DNA of 20,717 nucleotides, from NCBI GenBank assembly GCA_029247985.1, contig JAQWKF010000113.1, positions 1-20,717 of the forward strand. The letters run 5' to 3'. Below, piece by piece: positions 1 to 9,600 of the stretch; position 1 is the stretch's first letter; each line of letters opens with the position of its first letter. The notes under the pieces were generated by a model. It saw nothing but the letters and a program-made list of their open reading frames with translations, had not been told where the DNA came from and did not search any database. Both the position numbers and the translations under genes were made by a program. This DNA comes from Flavobacteriaceae bacterium (lineage in GTDB: Bacteria > Bacteroidota > Bacteroidia > Flavobacteriales > Flavobacteriaceae).

Positions 1-416
1 GCTCCCGAACGAATCAAGTTATCTGCAATTTCCAATGCTTGTTCTCCGTGATCGGGTTGCGAAATGATAAGGTCATCGATTTGAACACCAAGATTTTTGG
101 CATAGTAACGGTCAAAAGCATGTTCCGCATCAATAAATGCGGCTATGCCTCCTGCCTTTTGACATTCGGCTATGGCGTGAAGGGTTAGGGTTGTTTTACC
201 GGATGATTCTGGCCCGTAAATCTCAACTACTCTTCCGCGTGGATATCCTCCGACACCAAGGGCAACGTCTAGGCCTATAGAACCCGAAGAAATGGCTTCT
301 ATATTTTCAGTTACGCTATCCCCCATTTTCATGACAGTACCTTTACCATAGGCTTTGTCAAGTTTATCTAGCGTTAGTTGTAATGCTTTTAATTTGGCTT
401 CTTTTTCGTTACTCAT
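1..416 (-). CDS. recA: RecA recombinase, N-terminal part (cut by window edge)
   Basis: RecA is the ATP-dependent strand-exchange protein of homologous recombination and the co-protease of the SOS response. The visible part is the first 138 codons, starting at the ATG at 416 (MSNEKEAKLKALQ) and running off the left edge. It shows the RecA N-terminal helix, the KAYGKGTVMKMGD stretch, SSGSIGLDVALGVGGYPRGR, and the Walker A motif GPESSGKTT, followed by HAIAECQKAGGIAAFIDAEH and SQPDHGEQALEIADNLIRSG. All match core RecA very closely. It is divergent from trhO with about 108 bases between the starts. No LexA-type operator was recognised in that gap. Only the C-terminal two thirds are missing, because of the window edge. 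Confidence 0.98.
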   Translation of the reverse strand, partial: MSNEKEAKLKALQLTLDKLDKAYGKGTVMKMGDSVTENIEAISSGSIGLDVALGVGGYPRGRVVEIYGPESSGKTTLTLHAIAECQKAGGIAAFIDAEHAFDRYYAKNLGVQIDDLIISQPDHGEQALEIADNLIRSG

Positions 417-491
417 GCTTGATTTTTTAGCTATTTGCTAAGGTACAATATTTCCTATTGTTTGGGTTTTTTCTGACGATATTTAATTTGA

Positions 492-499
492 TATCTTTG
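492..499 (+). promoter_or_regulatory. Bacteroidota -7 box for trhO operon
   Basis: TATCTTTG matches the TAxxTTTG -7 consensus of Bacteroidota sigma-A promoters exactly and lies 25 bases before the trhO ATG. A good TTG -33 element at the usual 19-20 base spacing is not clear, so the promoter call rests on the -7 box and position alone. Confidence 0.5.
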
Positions 500-524
500 C
501 CGCATAACCTTAATCCTGTATAGC

Positions 525-1562
525 ATGCAACTGTACAATACATTAAGCGCCAAACAGCGCGCTGCCCTAATTGACGAGGCGGGAGAGGAACGACTAACAC
601 TATCCTTCTACGCTTACACACAAATCGAACACCCGTCCGAATTTAGAGATCAACTATTTATGCGTTGGGATACCCTAGGTGTACTGGGGAGAATATATGT
701 GGCTCATGAAGGAATCAACGCACAACTATCTGTCCCTGCGCCACGCTTTGCTGCGTTTAAAAAACATTTAGACAGCATCGCTTTTTTAAAGGATGTGCGC
801 CTAAACATTGCGGTGGAGCAAGACAACAAATCTTTTCTAAAGCTCAAAATAAAAGTACGTGATAAAATTGTTGCCGATGGCTTGGACGATGATACCTTTG
901 ATGTAACAAACAAAGGGGTACACCTCAACGCTGCTGAATTTAATTCACTCACCAGCGCAGAGGACACCATTGTAGTGGATATGAGGAATCATTATGAAAG
1001 TGAGATTGGGCATTTTGAAGGTGCCATCACGCCAGATGTGGATACCTTCCGCGATTCGCTACCCATCATTGAAAAAGACTTAGCAGCACACAAATCAGAT
1101 AAAAATTTGGTGATGTATTGTACCGGCGGTATCCGCTGCGAAAAAGCAAGTGCTTATTTTAAGCACAAAGGTTTTGAACGTGTATACCAACTCGAAGGCG
1201 GTATCATTGAATATGCGCGACAAGTAAAAAACCAAGGCTTAGACAACAAATTTGTCGGCAAAAACTTTGTTTTTGATGAGCGTAGAAGTGAGGCCATTTC
1301 TGATGATATAATCGCCTCGTGTCACCAATGTGGCTCGCCCTGTGACACCCATGTCAATTGCGCAAACGACGCTTGTCATTTGCTTTTTATTCAATGCCCA
1401 ACATGTGCTGAAAAACACGATAATTGTTGTTCTGACAGCTGTGCATCAATCGTTGCTTTGCCTAGAGACAAACAAAAAGAGCTTAGAAAAGGCACACATA
1501 ACAGTAATAAAATATTCAAAAAAGGGCGTGCCCATCACCTAAAGACCCTAAATCCATCGTGA
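525..1562 (+). CDS. trhO: tRNA uridine 5-hydroxylase TrhO (rhodanese family, former YceA/UPF0176)
   Basis: TrhO hydroxylates U34 of several tRNAs to 5-hydroxyuridine in an oxygen-dependent reaction. The 345-residue protein has the family layout: an N-terminal ferredoxin-like domain (about 25-115, with the family segment HEGINAQLSVP at 61-71), a rhodanese domain (about 130-240) with active loop CTGGIR around Cys199, and a C-terminal cysteine-rich tail (Cys266, 269, 273, 279, 284, 291, 294, 301, 302, 306) that probably binds zinc. Length is usual for the family. It is the first gene of a plus-strand run, and its TGA overlaps the GTG start of gldH in the sequence GTGA, so the two are probably translationally coupled. 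Confidence 0.93.
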   Translation: MQLYNTLSAKQRAALIDEAGEERLTLSFYAYTQIEHPSEFRDQLFMRWDTLGVLGRIYVAHEGINAQLSVPAPRFAAFKKHLDSIAFLKDVRLNIAVEQDNKSFLKLKIKVRDKIVADGLDDDTFDVTNKGVHLNAAEFNSLTSAEDTIVVDMRNHYESEIGHFEGAITPDVDTFRDSLPIIEKDLAAHKSDKNLVMYCTGGIRCEKASAYFKHKGFERVYQLEGGIIEYARQVKNQGLDNKFVGKNFVFDERRSEAISDDIIASCHQCGSPCDTHVNCANDACHLLFIQCPTCAEKHDNCCSDSCASIVALPRDKQKELRKGTHNSNKIFKKGRAHHLKTLNPS

Positions 1563-2041
1563 AGAAACCCTTTTTGCTTTTTGTTTTAAGCGTGCTGCTC
1601 AGCAGTTGCGAAACCTCTAGTGAGCTCCTTTTTAATGAGCTTCCAAATGATGGTTGGAAACAAAGCCAGTGGGAAACATTCACTTATAGAAATCGTTTGA
1701 TCAACAACGAGGTTTCGCTAAATTGGATCTTGCGTCATGACAATGACTATTCTTATGCAAATATTTTCTTTATCGCTGAGTTGACAACGCCCAAAGGCAT
1801 CATGTACCATGACACCCTTAACTATAGGCTAGCAAATGCAGATGGTAGCTGGTTAGGCACTGGAATGTATGTACATGAACTAAGCCTTCCATATGTGGAA
1901 CGGTTCTTGTTTGAGGAGCCCGGGAACTATTTGTTTAGATTACGCCCAGCGGTTCGTCCTAACAATCGCATTGTTGCAGACAGCTTGCTTGTGGGGTTAC
2001 ACCAAATTGGACTAGAAATAAGAACCTTGTCAGATGACTAA
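1559..2041 (+). CDS. gldH: Gliding motility lipoprotein GldH
   Basis: The protein is 160 residues with an N-terminal lipoprotein signal (MKKPFLLFVLSVLLSSC, lipid-carrying Cys17). The body shows the GldH-type pattern: a WNxF-like early part, NEVSLNWILRHDNDYSYAN, a central TPKGIMYHDTLNYRLANADG stretch, and the ending GLHQIGLEI. GldH is one of the lipoproteins required for gliding in Flavobacterium johnsoniae; its molecular role is unknown. The start is GTG, overlapping the trhO stop by 4 bases, and no ATG gives the signal peptide. The end overlaps the next gene by 8 bases. The order trhO-gldH-PBP1A fits one operon. Confidence 0.88.
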   Translation: MKKPFLLFVLSVLLSSCETSSELLFNELPNDGWKQSQWETFTYRNRLINNEVSLNWILRHDNDYSYANIFFIAELTTPKGIMYHDTLNYRLANADGSWLGTGMYVHELSLPYVERFLFEEPGNYLFRLRPAVRPNNRIVADSLLVGLHQIGLEIRTLSDD

Positions 2042-4340
2042 AAACAACAAATACCGCAAGTTTATTCGATTTATTTGGGTTGCCTTTGGCGCTGCTACGC
2101 TAGGAATTGTTGGTGTTTTTGGCGCTGCATCCGCTGGCTTGCTTGGTACCATGCCAGACTTTAGGCAGCTGGAAAATCCCAAAACGAATTTAGCCACGCA
2201 GATTATTTCTGCTGACAATACAGTGTTGGGGAAGTTTTATTTTAACGATAATCGCACGCCTATTTCATATGATGAAATCCCAAGTAGTATGATTGATGCG
2301 CTTATTGCTACCGAAGACGAACGCTTCTACAGCCATTCGGGTATCGATTTTAGAGGCACTGCTAGGGCGTTATTTTATCTTGGAAGTAAAGGAGGAGGAA
2401 GTACCATTACCCAACAGCTGGCCCGTCAACTTTTTACAGGTGTCCGTTCACGAAATAAACTAGAAGCTGTTGTTCAAAAAATTAAGGAATGGGTTATTGC
2501 CATTCGTTTAGAGCGGAGGTACACCAAAAACGAAATTATAGCCATGTACCTCAACATATATGACTTTAATTATAATGCTGATGGTATTCGCTCTGCGAGC
2601 TCCATATACTTCTCAAAAACGCCAGACCAAATGTCTTTGAGTGAATCAGCCATGCTGGTAGGTATGCTTAAAAACTCCTCTTTGTACAATCCTTTGAGGC
2701 GCCCTGAACTTGTCCGAGAGAGACGAAATATTGTCTATCAACAAATGCTCCGCAACCAGCTAATTGGCCAAAAAGAAAAAGACTCTTTGGCCGCGCTACC
2801 AATTGAAATTGACTTTAATCCGCAATCGCATAGAGAAGGTATCGCAACTTATTTCAGGGCCTACCTGCAAAAGTTTATGCGCACTTGGATAGCGAATAAC
2901 CCAAAAGAAGATGGCAGTTCTTACAACCTCTATTTGGATGGGCTCAGCATCTATACGACCATAGATTCTAGACTCCAGACCTATGCGGAACAAGCTGTAG
3001 GAGCGCATATGTCTACGCTGCAGAAAGAGTTTTTTAGACAAAATAGCGAGGAATTTAATCCAACCGCTCCTTTTTTAGAGATTAAAGAAGATGAAATTGA
3101 GCGTATAATGGAACAAGCCAAACGTCGCTCGGAACGCTGGCGTAAAATGAAAGCTAGAGGGCTAGACGAAGAAAGCATCTTGGCAAGTTTCGAAGCGCCT
3201 ACAGAAATGGAGGTTTTTGGTTGGGGCGGAGACATAGACACCGTCATGACACCAACCGACTCTATAAAATATTACAAACACTTCTTACGTGCTGGCATGA
3301 TGTCAATGGAGCCACAGTCGGGTCATGTTAAGGCTTGGGTTGGGGGCATAAACTACCGTCATTTTCAGTTTGATCACGTCATGCAGGGCAAAAGACAAAT
3401 TGGTTCAACATTTAAGCCGTTTGTGTATGCTACTGCCATTGACCAATTGAAACTTTCCCCTTGTGATTCGCTGCCCGATGGATATTACTGTGTTGAGCCT
3501 GCCAAATTTGGCGCGCATGATGCGTGGTGTCCCAAAAACTCTGGCGATAGATATATCGGAAAACGAACGCTTAAAAATGCGCTTGCAAACTCGGTTAATA
3601 CCATAAGTGCTCGTCTTATTGACAAGGTAGGGCCAAGGCCTGTGGCTAACCTTGCCCGCAACTTGGGCGTAACGTCTTATATCCCCAGTGTGCCTGCCAT
3701 CGCGCTAGGCTCAGCAGACCTAAGTGTTTATGAAATGGTAGGGGCATATTCCAGTTTTGCTAACAAAGGGATTTATGTTAAGCCGGTTTTGGTAACCCGT
3801 ATTGAAGACAAAAACGGCACCGTAATCTATCAAGCAACTCCTGAAACAAAAGACGTATTGAGTGAGGAATCTGCCTATGTAACCCTTAAACTACTTGAAG
3901 GTGTAACAGAAGCCGGTTCGGGTATTCGACTCCGCCATATAGGTGCAGACAAAACAAACCCCATTTTTAGAGATGTCGTCACGGGTTATCCTTATGCGTT
4001 CGAAAATCCCATCGCTGGAAAAACAGGAACGACACAAAATCAAAGTGATGGTTGGTTTATTGGTATGGTACCAAATTTGGCGACTGGTGTTTGGGTTGGT
4101 GGCGAAGATCGCGCAACGCACTTTGAGACCATTGCTTATGGTCAAGGCGCAACAATGGCGCTGCCTATTTGGGCAAATTATATGAAAGCTTGCTATGCCG
4201 ATTCAACTCTCGTAGTATCGCAAGAGCCGTTTGAAGCACCCTCCTTTGTCTCCATTCCACTAGACTGTGATTCGCTGTCCTTGGCTCGACAACAGAAATC
4301 CTTTTTTAAAGACGAAGACCTTAGTGATTTAGGGTTTTAA
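2034..4340 (+). CDS. Class A penicillin-binding protein (PBP1A-like, GT51 + transpeptidase)
   Basis: A bifunctional peptidoglycan synthase of the inner membrane, 768 residues. A membrane anchor lies at about 12-38. The glycosyltransferase-51 domain (about 60-230) shows the catalytic ATEDERFYSHSGID (Glu94), GGSTITQQLARQLF (121-134) and the RRYTKNEIIAMYLNIYDF segment. The transpeptidase domain shows the nucleophile motif STFK (Ser458), an SVN motif, and KTGTT (663-667). The start overlaps gldH by 8 bases, so it is the last gene of the trhO-gldH operon. The 3' end overlaps the convergent CYTH gene stop by a few bases. The C-terminal tail is rich in Asp and Ser and ends DLSDLGF. Confidence 0.95.
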   Translation: MTKNNKYRKFIRFIWVAFGAATLGIVGVFGAASAGLLGTMPDFRQLENPKTNLATQIISADNTVLGKFYFNDNRTPISYDEIPSSMIDALIATEDERFYSHSGIDFRGTARALFYLGSKGGGSTITQQLARQLFTGVRSRNKLEAVVQKIKEWVIAIRLERRYTKNEIIAMYLNIYDFNYNADGIRSASSIYFSKTPDQMSLSESAMLVGMLKNSSLYNPLRRPELVRERRNIVYQQMLRNQLIGQKEKDSLAALPIEIDFNPQSHREGIATYFRAYLQKFMRTWIANNPKEDGSSYNLYLDGLSIYTTIDSRLQTYAEQAVGAHMSTLQKEFFRQNSEEFNPTAPFLEIKEDEIERIMEQAKRRSERWRKMKARGLDEESILASFEAPTEMEVFGWGGDIDTVMTPTDSIKYYKHFLRAGMMSMEPQSGHVKAWVGGINYRHFQFDHVMQGKRQIGSTFKPFVYATAIDQLKLSPCDSLPDGYYCVEPAKFGAHDAWCPKNSGDRYIGKRTLKNALANSVNTISARLIDKVGPRPVANLARNLGVTSYIPSVPAIALGSADLSVYEMVGAYSSFANKGIYVKPVLVTRIEDKNGTVIYQATPETKDVLSEESAYVTLKLLEGVTEAGSGIRLRHIGADKTNPIFRDVVTGYPYAFENPIAGKTGTTQNQSDGWFIGMVPNLATGVWVGGEDRATHFETIAYGQGATMALPIWANYMKACYADSTLVVSQEPFEAPSFVSIPLDCDSLSLARQQKSFFKDEDLSDLGF

Positions 4341-4804
4341 GAGGGAATGCCGTGAAGGGCTAAATAACTGTTGTAATAACGCTTATCGCCTGTAACTTCT
4401 TTTCCTATCCATCTAGGAAGTTGAACAGTATCCGTACCATGCTTAAGTTCAATCTCAGCAATAACCAAGCCCTCGTGGGCTGCTTCAAAAACGTCAACTT
4501 CAAATAGTTGCTGATTTTCAACAACATGATACCTTGTCTTTTGAATAATGCCTGGCAGGCACAAAGGCATCAATGCTTTTGCCTCTAACAACGGTATTTC
4601 TTGCTCCCATTCTTGCCGAGTGGTGCCGTCATTAGAGGATGCTCCTTTTATAGTCAAAAATCCTTTGCCATCCCCAATACGTAAGCGGACGGTGCGCGCA
4701 GGATCATTGGAAATATATCCTTGGAAAATCTGAAAAGAATGGCGTGCAGAAAGAGTAGCTTGCTTTGGATCAGTTACCAAAAATTTACGTTCAATTTCGA
4801 CCAT
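4337..4804 (-). CDS. CYTH domain protein (triphosphate-tunnel metalloenzyme)
   Basis: A 155-residue protein starting MVEIERKFLV, which is the CYTH signature ExExK (Glu3, Glu5, Lys7) placed at the very N terminus as usual. Further family features are the basic strand RTVRLRIGDGKGFLTIKG, an EWEQEIP strand, KTRYHV, and the acidic FEVDVFEAAHEGLVIAEIEL. CYTH enzymes hydrolyse or cyclise triphosphates (thiamine triphosphate, tripolyphosphate, ATP); the substrate here cannot be told. The ATG at 4804 is preferred over an in-frame TTG at 4819 because it places the signature at residue 3. It overlaps the upstream nuclease gene by 14 bases, which suggests co-transcription. Confidence 0.88.
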   Translation of the reverse strand: MVEIERKFLVTDPKQATLSARHSFQIFQGYISNDPARTVRLRIGDGKGFLTIKGASSNDGTTRQEWEQEIPLLEAKALMPLCLPGIIQKTRYHVVENQQLFEVDVFEAAHEGLVIAEIELKHGTDTVQLPRWIGKEVTGDKRYYNSYLALHGIPS

Positions 4805-5594
4805 TTCCTGCTGGATCAAAAATAGCGTTTAGCGTAGCGGCAAGACGCAATCCAGCATCTAACAATTGCTCGCGGACCGTTTCGAAATTTTGATAATGAT
4901 AAACATACCCAAGTCTAGCGCCTTGTGGGGTTTTTTCATAAAGGATATTTGCTAAGTCTTGGGATTGGTTAACCCAATCCAATAACGGTGCTGCCATGAT
5001 ATCGCTTTTTTGTTCAGATGTGCGCTTGGGCAAGTGTGCTGCCAGTTCGCTGTAGCTCATGTTATAATGCTCAATTAGATCTGTATCCCATAATCTGTGA
5101 AGGTTGGTGCGCTTACCAAACCAAAAAAGATCAATGCTGTTTCCTCCTCTGTCTTCCTTTCTCCCCGCATGAAACGGCTGGTGAATATCGCCTATGAAAT
5201 GCACCAATAGCTTTAAATGAAACGCTTTATCTTCTTGTGATGAGGTCGGGTTTTTAAGAATTTCGACACAGGTTTGAATGGCTGTTACGATGTCTCCTTT
5301 TGGGTTTTTATCGGCTTCACTATAGCGAGTACTTTGATTCATGTTTACGTAATGCCAAGGAGCCAGGTGGTCATAGCGATCGTCAGATCGAATTTCATCT
5401 GCATAAGTAGAAACAAAGGCCAATGACATGCCGCCTAAAAGAGCGTTCACTTGCTCAGCTGCTTTTGGTGTTAGGTGTTTTTGGGCGACCGCACCAATTA
5501 CGCGATGCCCAGTACTCCCCCACACCTCCGCAAAAGTGCTTTGTAGTGTTGCTAAAAAAAGAAGCGGAATAAATAAGATTGAATACGTTTTCAT
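4791..5594 (-). CDS. S1/P1-family zinc nuclease, secreted
   Basis: A 267-residue protein with a signal peptide (1-22, ending STFA) and a mature start EVWGSTGHRVIGAVA. The near-N-terminal Trp25 and His30 are the zinc ligands typical of S1/P1 nucleases. Other zinc-ligand blocks visible are DRYDHLAPWHYVNM, HFIGDIHQPFHAGRKEDRGG and LHRLWDTDLIEH. These enzymes cut single-stranded DNA and RNA and act as 3'-nucleotidases, here presumably in the periplasm or outside the cell for phosphate or nucleotide scavenging. It lies 9 bases after the PorP-like gene and overlaps the CYTH gene, so it is the middle gene of a three-gene minus-strand unit. Confidence 0.93.
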   Translation of the reverse strand: MKTYSILFIPLLFLATLQSTFAEVWGSTGHRVIGAVAQKHLTPKAAEQVNALLGGMSLAFVSTYADEIRSDDRYDHLAPWHYVNMNQSTRYSEADKNPKGDIVTAIQTCVEILKNPTSSQEDKAFHLKLLVHFIGDIHQPFHAGRKEDRGGNSIDLFWFGKRTNLHRLWDTDLIEHYNMSYSELAAHLPKRTSEQKSDIMAAPLLDWVNQSQDLANILYEKTPQGARLGYVYHYQNFETVREQLLDAGLRLAATLNAIFDPAGNGRN

Positions 5595-5603
5595 AAGACA
5601 AAG

Positions 5604-6605
5604 CTACAGAATTCCTCGTATAATGGTTGGTCGGTATTTGTCACTCAAAAAGTCTATCCCAAGTGTAAACTGATGAAATCCTGTATTGTTAATTTTTATA
5701 TTTCCAAGTCCAACAGTATATGCATATGAAAACGTCCAATTTTGGTGTTTTGCTCCTGCTAAAAGGGTGAATTGGTTAAATGATTCACTGTAAGCTTCGG
5801 TGGCGTTGTTGGTTAGGGTGTCGGTAAGTCCTTTTCGGTAAGAAGTGCCTACCCATAATTGTGTCTGACGAATGCTGTGGTGTGATTTTAGGCTCATGTC
5901 AACATTAGGACGGTCTACGTATTGAACATAATCCACCATAAAGGAGGGCTCCAAAGCCCAATTGGGTTTCAGTTCAAAAAAGTTCCCTGCCGATACCAAA
6001 AAACGCATTGGGCTTTCGAGTAGTACTTGGTCGCTGATATCCTTCCCCACAAAAACTAAATTTTGTACGGTAATATGGCTATAAAATGATACCCAATTAT
6101 ATGTCATGCCAACATCTACATACATACTTGAGCTATTGACTTGCCCTCCTTTTACAACGACCTCAGAGGAAGTAGGAAAAGTGGTTTGGTCATGTTGATA
6201 AAAAGAGCCGCCTACCGATAAACCAAATGAGAGCTGATTTATATCCGCTACATCTCGATAGGTGTTGATGTGGTGTGCGTATGTAGCCTGAATTCCAGTC
6301 CTAGACTGAAAGCCATTTTTGTCATTGAAAAACATGCCGCCAAGTCCTGATTTATCTCCAACTCTTGCATGTACATTTAATGTTTGCATAGAAGGGGCGT
6401 TTGCGACTTCCAACCACTGTGTTCTAAAAGAAGTCCTGATCTTCATCCCCTCGTAGTGAGCACCTGCCATTGCTGGGTGTAATATGTAATAATTATCGGT
6501 TAGATAATCCGAATATATGGGCATGCGATATTGTGCAGTTGCTGTCGCAATAAGCATCAAGAAAAGAGCTGTATACTCGGTAAATAATTTTTTATTATAC
6601 AACAT
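5604..6605 (-). CDS. PorP/SprF family type IX secretion membrane protein
   Basis: A 333-residue outer-membrane beta-barrel-type protein with a hydrophobic leader (about 1-24) followed by MPIYSDYLTDNYYILHPAMAG, the PorP/SprF signature region, and a C-terminal FTLGIDFLSDKYRPTIIRGIL. Members pair with a large T9SS cargo protein, usually the neighbouring gene, and help its secretion or surface anchoring (SprF with SprB; PorE/PorP roles). The giant adhesin starts only 39 bases away on the other strand, so the two probably share a divergent promoter region. Its own tail is copied in a decayed form at 13286-13462. Confidence 0.92.
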   Translation of the reverse strand: MLYNKKLFTEYTALFLMLIATATAQYRMPIYSDYLTDNYYILHPAMAGAHYEGMKIRTSFRTQWLEVANAPSMQTLNVHARVGDKSGLGGMFFNDKNGFQSRTGIQATYAHHINTYRDVADINQLSFGLSVGGSFYQHDQTTFPTSSEVVVKGGQVNSSSMYVDVGMTYNWVSFYSHITVQNLVFVGKDISDQVLLESPMRFLVSAGNFFELKPNWALEPSFMVDYVQYVDRPNVDMSLKSHHSIRQTQLWVGTSYRKGLTDTLTNNATEAYSESFNQFTLLAGAKHQNWTFSYAYTVGLGNIKINNTGFHQFTLGIDFLSDKYRPTIIRGIL

Positions 6606-6644
6606 GTAAAGAATTCATTACATTCGTGCAAGTTACATAAACCT
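6606..6644. promoter_or_regulatory. Short divergent promoter region, porP-like / adhesin
   Basis: Only 39 bases separate the two start codons. TACATTCG at 6619-6626 (plus) and TAACTTGC on the minus strand are near matches to the TAxxTTTG -7 box, so promoters must overlap each other or reach into the coding regions. No operator-like symmetry was seen. Confidence 0.3.
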
Positions 6645-9600
6645 ATGCTAAAGTTGCTCCGTAACATCTTGTCTATTTGCATAACGGCTTTTTATTTGTG
6701 CCTGCCTACATCGTTATTTGGACAGCTCAGTAAGGTGCATTACATTCCGCCACTGCCTTATTCCCAAACAACAAATATTGAACAAGACTATTTTAAAAGT
6801 GTTTTTGTTTTCATCTCAACTCCAGAGCCGGTTGCTAACTTTAGCATACGGCCTCTAGGAAGCCCTGAAAGTGCGTGGATTTCAGCGAGTGTATCAAAAA
6901 ATAACTCATACCAACTTGAGCTAAACCGAGATGTTATTGGGGCAAACCCACAAGATTTCTCTGCACAGTATAAATTTCAAAAAAAAGGATATAAGATTGT
7001 TTCTGATAAGGAAATTTATGTTTCTGTACGAGCCAGACACAATAATCATGCAGGGGCTATTGTAAGTAAAGGTCTTGATGGGCTGGGAACTCGTTTTAGA
7101 GTGGCAGGTATGGAACGAACCACTCCCAATGACATGTCATTTTTTTCAATTGTGAGTACCCAAAATAACAATGCTATATCATTTGCTGCTAATGGTGCGC
7201 TTACTACAACCTTAGGTGCCCCGCTGCCATCTTCTGTAATGTTAAATAAAGATGAGGTTTTTATTGCATCGTTTGAAGCAATAGACGTTGTCAATAATAT
7301 TGGAACGCTTATCACCTCAACCAAAGATATCGTTGTTAATACGGGCACTTTATACGGAAGTTTCAGCAACGAAATAATTGATAACCCATATCTAACCCCT
7401 GAAGATGAAAAAAGCTATTTTACAGGTGGTGATATGGGTATAGATCAATTGGTTAGCATCAATCCTACCGTAGATGCTACCTCCTATGTTATTGTAAAAG
7501 GAGACAGTTTTAACAGTATTGAAAATGCGCTTATTATTGCAGATGAAGATGGCACTCAAATTGAAATCAACGGAAGTCCATATAAAGACCCTGATTCTGG
7601 CAAGGATACATTAAATGCAGGTGACTATTTTTTTGTGGAAGGAACCAGCTATTCAGCAACAAGCCCCTTGCAATACATGTACATTACATCTAACAAAAAC
7701 ATTTATTTGTTTCAGGGCACGGGAGATAAATATACCGTTTTAAATTTTAGAAATAGACATAACTACTCTGCTAACCAAGGTATGTTTTTTGTGCCGCCAC
7801 TTAACTGTGCCTCTACAGGAGACGTTGAGAGCATTGCAAAAATAGATGAAGTTGACGGAGGGACTCTTTCAGGTGGTGGAGCTTTTTCTGGAAGTGCATT
7901 TGTTTTAAGCAAATATGGCTCAGCTGTTACACTTAATGGGGCGCCAATTGGGCCACAAGCAAATGCGGAAATAAATGTTCCAATAGGAGGCGTTGATACA
8001 TACACCATTCATCGTGTAAACAACATCGTTGGAGATGTTGCTGTTATAGGATCTGATGAGCTTTATGTTTCGTATTTCAATGTAAACTCCGCAGCTACAT
8101 CAGGAGCGTTTTATTCTGGCTTTACGCTTGAGCCCAAAATAAGCCCTGAACTTACCGTTGGTACGCTTGGAAGCTGTCTTTTTGAAGACGGTACTTCGAA
8201 TGTGGTTTTTAATATTCCTAGCTCTGCTTATGATGGCTTTGATGAATTTAAATGGCAGAAAAAAAATAACTCAACAAACCTGTGGGAAGATATTTTTAAC
8301 AATGGTTCACAAAAGGATCCTAGAAACTATACACCAATAGCCACAGGCCAATACCGCGCTGCTGCCATTATTAATTGTTTGCCTAACCCTGCCCGGTTTT
8401 CTGAGCCTTTAGTCATTGGATATTGCCCTGCTGATGTTGATAAGGACGGTGTTATTGACAATTTGGACCAAGACAATGATAATGATGGCATATACAATAG
8501 CCTTGAATCTTATGGTGGTATCTCTATTGATTTTAGTAATGTTAATGCCCCAGTGATAACAGTGCCGTCAGGTGCTGAAAATACAGCTATAACAACTATT
8601 ATCGACAAAAAAAGCGCAACCATAACCGGGGGCGCTACAGGCGAGATAAGTACTTCTTTTGTCCCTGGCACAAGTGAAGAGGCTGCTTTAGAATATCGTT
8701 TTGACAAAGCCGTAACGCTTCGTTTTACTTATGCTCCTTTGGCATCTCAACACAATATTACTGAAAAGGAAGCTTTCACCGTTCAGTCTATTAACGATAA
8801 TGCGCCCGTAACCATGCTCAACCCATCAGGCGAACTCCTTATTGATACCAACTTAGACGGCATTTACGAGTCAGATGTGTTAGAATACTCGGCAAGCTCC
8901 ATAACGTTTCGCTTTAATCCAGCAGTTGCTTATGATGGAGGGTATGATTTTTCTTTTATAAAATCCACCGACACCCCTGCGGATGGAATTCGCTTTTTAC
9001 ATGAAGCATTAAACAACGTAAATCCCTCTACATTCAACGGTCAACTCGAGCTAGTAAATTACAGGAAAGACAGTGATGGTGATGGGGTTATGGATGCTCT
9101 TTCACTGGATAGTGACGCTGATGCTTGCCCAGATTATATAGAAGCTGGATTTACCGATGAAAATAATCCCATGAAATTTGGAAGTGCTGGGCTGAGCGTT
9201 GAGTCGGGAACAATCCTTAATGACGGTACGGTAGCTGTTCACGACTATACCCAGGCCATAAGAGACTATGATAGTAACGGAACTTACGACTTCCAAGAGC
9301 CTAGCCCGATTCCTAGTTTTTCATCTCAGCCCATGACAACGACTGTTACAGAAGGCGATACGGCTCAATTTTCAGTCATTACTACAAATGCTACTTCTTA
9401 TGAGTGGTTGATGGATGGTGCGGCGATTACAAACGACGCTACATTTAATATTTCTACAGACGGGAAGACACTAAGTATAAGCACGACCGACACATCTTTA
9501 GACGGGAAAAAGTTCTCTGTTTTTATTAATGACGATGCGTATTTGTGTACGTCTTCCTCTACTGAAGCAACATTAAATGTTCTTGCTATACCAACAATCC

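Noticed and set aside
427..621. Minus-strand frame of 64 codons between recA and trhO
   Set aside because: Lies over the promoter region and antisense to the trhO start, with no recognisable protein.
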